Shown one piece after another: positions 61,629 through 64,000 of a DNA stretch of 64,000 nucleotides (position 1 is its first letter; each line of letters opens with the position of its first letter). The DNA is taken from positions 1 to 64,000 of the forward strand of contig AZLU01000227.1 of the NCBI GenBank assembly GCA_002224055.1. Reading direction: 5' to 3'. A program made the translations under genes and the position numbers. This stretch comes from Pezizomycotina sp. ARF18. Its lineage: Eukaryota; Ascomycota. Under the pieces are notes generated by a model. It made no database searches. It was not told the DNA's origin and worked only from the letters and a program-made list of their open reading frames with translations.

Positions 61629-62701
61629 ATGGACGGATACAATTATTCCCATAGCTACGGCTACCAGTATCAGCCGGCTCACCAACCTTATACTCCTCCG
61701 CAACCACAACACCAGCGGCTCACCCGCCATCAGCTAGCACAGCAGCAAGCACTGGCGCAGGCGCAAGCACAGGCACAAGCGCAAGCACAGGCACAAGCCC
61801 AGCAGCAACAGGCTGTGTTGCACGCTCAGGCACAGGCCCAGCAACAGGCCCAGCAGCAGCATCCGTACTATCAGCAGCAACAGCAGCAATATCCTCCTCA
61901 ACAACAATACCCTCCGCAGTTTTCAGCAGCAACCACATCAATCATATCAGCCACCTCAGGCGCAACAAGCACTCACCGAAGCTCAGACGCAGCAGCAACA
62001 CCTACAACATCTCCAAAAGCAAGCCGCCGCACAATTGCTGCAGCAGCAGCAACAGCTACCACAGCATCCTTCACAACACCTGCAGCAACAACACGAACAA
62101 CAGCCTCAACCGGCACAATCCCAGCCGCAGAAGGGTAAAGCGGCAACATCATCCAACGTGCCATCGTCAAGCTCAGAAAAGCCGAAGCCTACTGCTCCGG
62201 TTGCGCAGGTGAAGACTAAGTTCCCTGTCGCAGGATCAAGCGCATTATGCAGGCGGATGAGGATGTGAAAAGTAGCTCAAGTTACGCCTGTTATCGTTTG
62301 TAAGTAGCTTCCAAGAATCACACCTCCCTTCTTCAGCATACACCGTCCACTCACATATTTATTCTCTAAAATTACAGCAAAAGCGCTCGAGCTTTTCATG
62401 ATCTCCCTGGTCAGCAAATCGGCGGAGCAGGCGCGCATGCGCAACAGCAAACGTATCACGGCGGGCCACTTGAAGCAGGCGGTCGTCAACGAAGACCAGT
62501 TCGATTTCTTGGCCGACGTTATCGCCAAAGCTCCTGACATCCCAGCGCCAAGCGAGGAGAACAACGGTGCGGGCATGAGTGCGGGAGGGGATGAGCACGG
62601 GGAAGGGAAGGCGTGAGAAGAAGGGCAAGCCTCGCGGAAGAAGGCCGAAACATGAACAGCAGCAGCAGCAACCAAACTATGACGACGAATATAACGCCTA
62701 A
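61629..62701 (+). CDS. bur6: NC2 alpha (DRAP1/Bur6) TBP-repressor subunit
   Basis: Histone-fold subunit of negative cofactor 2, which with NC2 beta clamps TBP on DNA and blocks TFIIA/TFIIB. The N-terminus [16 protein letters not shown] leads into about 150 residues of Gln/Ala- and Gln/Pro-rich sequence with AQ repeats. The histone fold begins [28 protein letters not shown], an intron at 62300-62377, then [40 protein letters not shown] and [16 protein letters not shown]. The tail is basic, [16 protein letters not shown], ending YDDEYNA at 62701. Missing bases fall in the AGG and GGG runs of the first helix. The Q-rich N-terminus is far longer than in yeast Bur6. A CCAAT-factor subunit such as Hap5 is less likely because of the ADEDV..VAQVTPV wording. 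Confidence 0.92.
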
Positions 62702-63943
62702 ATTATTTTTATCTTCTACATGACTTGTTATCTAGAAACGAACGACACATAGGGCCGGGGATTATAAAAAGGATATATATACATATCATTTATGCCATAT
62801 ATCATTTCATGTCCATTGTTGCTCTTTTTTTTTTTTCCTTGTAAAAGGCTCATAGGTTTTTTTTTTTTTCCTTCATTCTTCTGTGGGTTTTGGTTAGCGG
62901 TCTTCTTTCTAGGTGTTATTATACTAGTCATCTCAATATTATTCAGTTCCTTTTCTTTTTTTTTTTTTTTCTTTCCTGCTTGGGCATTGTTTACGGCGTC
63001 TTGTTGATTCAAAGAAAGGAAGGGGGACAACAATCTGGGATGGCTTCGATACATCAAAAGAGTTGTGTTTCCCTGTGTCTTTTCCAAAGGTTACTTTCTT
63101 GTAAGGCTCTTCTGTATCCTGTATCATTATCATTTTAATTTTTCCTTTATCTCTCCCTTCCTGTAATGTAAATGCCAGTCGTACAGTGCCCTCCTACAAC
63201 GAGAATAACCTGGCACTATATATCCTACCCATAAATTCCCGTACATATTACTTTATATATACGCTATTTTTCGTAGGCATCGTAGCATATAGTCTACAAA
63301 GACACAAATATCATTTACCTGGTTGTCGTAAAGACAGCCAGGGGTTTCCATCTGCAAGGAGAGAAACATGAGGCGCAAAGGCGAGGTCACTTTATAATAT
63401 AGATCAATGTATGTCGACTCAGAATTAGCGACCTAGACGATCGCTTAGGACAGGGAGTTGATTGAAATATTAACTACTTCTGTGAGGCGGGTATCCAAAT
63501 GAAAAGGCTTTAAGGTCCAAAAGATTGTAGTATATATATGATGGCGAATATTTCAAACCAAAATTTTAAATATATATTTGAAAGATGCGATACAAAATGA
63601 AAATTTAAACAGTTGTAAGAAACATTTGAAAAATATACAAAGAACCAAAATTTTTTTGCTCCATGAAAAAGGAAAAAGTTATCAAATATAGACAAGAAAG
63701 TTAAAAAGGCTGTGTACATGGCGGATTAGTCGCAGAACTGGGCATTATACCTCTTCCATATAAAATAAGGAAAAGGAAGGCCTCGTTGTGCAACTATGGA
63801 GGTATCTTGCAAAAGGTATGGGCGATAAATCAAAAATATATTTACAACTTAGAAAGAGTGAAAAAGGGAAAAAAAAAAAAAACGAATGATCATTTCGGGG
63901 AGGTTTCATGGCTCATCCCGCGAGGACCGGAGCTGTTGCCGTC
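62702..63943. other. Convergent intergenic region at the right edge
   Basis: Shared 3' region of bur6 and the minus-strand gene entering from the right. Poly-T tracts and low-complexity frames only. Confidence 0.6.
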
Positions 63944-64000
63944 TTAACTGTTCATTAGCTCCATCTGCCTCTGGTTGGCTTGCTGGACTTGCCGGGCTTT
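63944..64000 (-). CDS. C-terminus of an unidentified gene cut by the window edge
   Basis: On the minus strand the last 19 codons read KARQVQQANQRQMELMNS and stop. The Gln-rich helical wording is protein-like, and the orientation, convergent with bur6, fits the alternating layout. The fragment is too short for a family call. Confidence 0.45.
   Translation of the reverse strand, partial: KARQVQQANQRQMELMNS

Noticed and set aside
33718-62701. The broken housekeeping genes as pseudogenes
   Set aside because: Too many essential single-copy genes are affected at once, splice sites and termini are intact, and breaks are mostly missing bases in short runs. Sequencing error is simpler.

Overview
The window is nuclear DNA of a filamentous ascomycete (Pezizomycotina). 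The evidence is short spliceosomal introns with GT..AG ends, a Zn2Cys6 regulator, a fungal bZIP factor, a fungal rhodopsin-domain receptor, a small secreted cysteine-rich protein, and a block with the signature of repeat-induced point mutation (RIP). The species cannot be fixed from the sequence.

Layout. Bases 1-2815 are a RIP-mutated, very AT-rich transposon graveyard holding a small terminal-inverted-repeat element, GC-rich scraps of an older element and an un-RIPed minisatellite. Bases 4.7-16.3 kb carry a bZIP factor, a secreted protein, the TFIIA large subunit (toa1) and a Zn2Cys6 factor. Bases 16.3-29.4 kb are gene-poor; the one recognisable gene is a minus-strand rhodopsin-domain membrane protein. 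From 29.4 kb on is dense housekeeping DNA with largely alternating orientations: pik1 (+), cdc37 (-), an Mdl1-type mitochondrial ABC transporter (+), tlg2 (-), calmodulin (+), clathrin light chain (-), an Rtt103-type CID protein (+), an equilibrative nucleoside transporter (+), a kinesin-14 (-), a NOSIP-type ubiquitin ligase (+), NC2 alpha/bur6 (+), and the tail of a minus-strand gene at the right edge.

Functional themes. Pik1, Tlg2, clathrin light chain and calmodulin sit within about 17 kb and all bear on trans-Golgi/endosome traffic or calcium signalling. TFIIA and NC2, which compete for TBP, are both present, about 50 kb apart. Cdc37, kinesin-14 and the CID protein serve kinase folding, spindle function and transcription termination.

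Quality caveat. Almost every gene, including near-invariant calmodulin, needs several one- or two-base corrections to read through, mostly missing bases in short runs. Decay of so many essential genes at once is implausible, so I read this as uncorrected long-read indel error. Gene bounds below are real loci, but no single reading frame spans most of them. Exon ends are given where the splice sites could be read.
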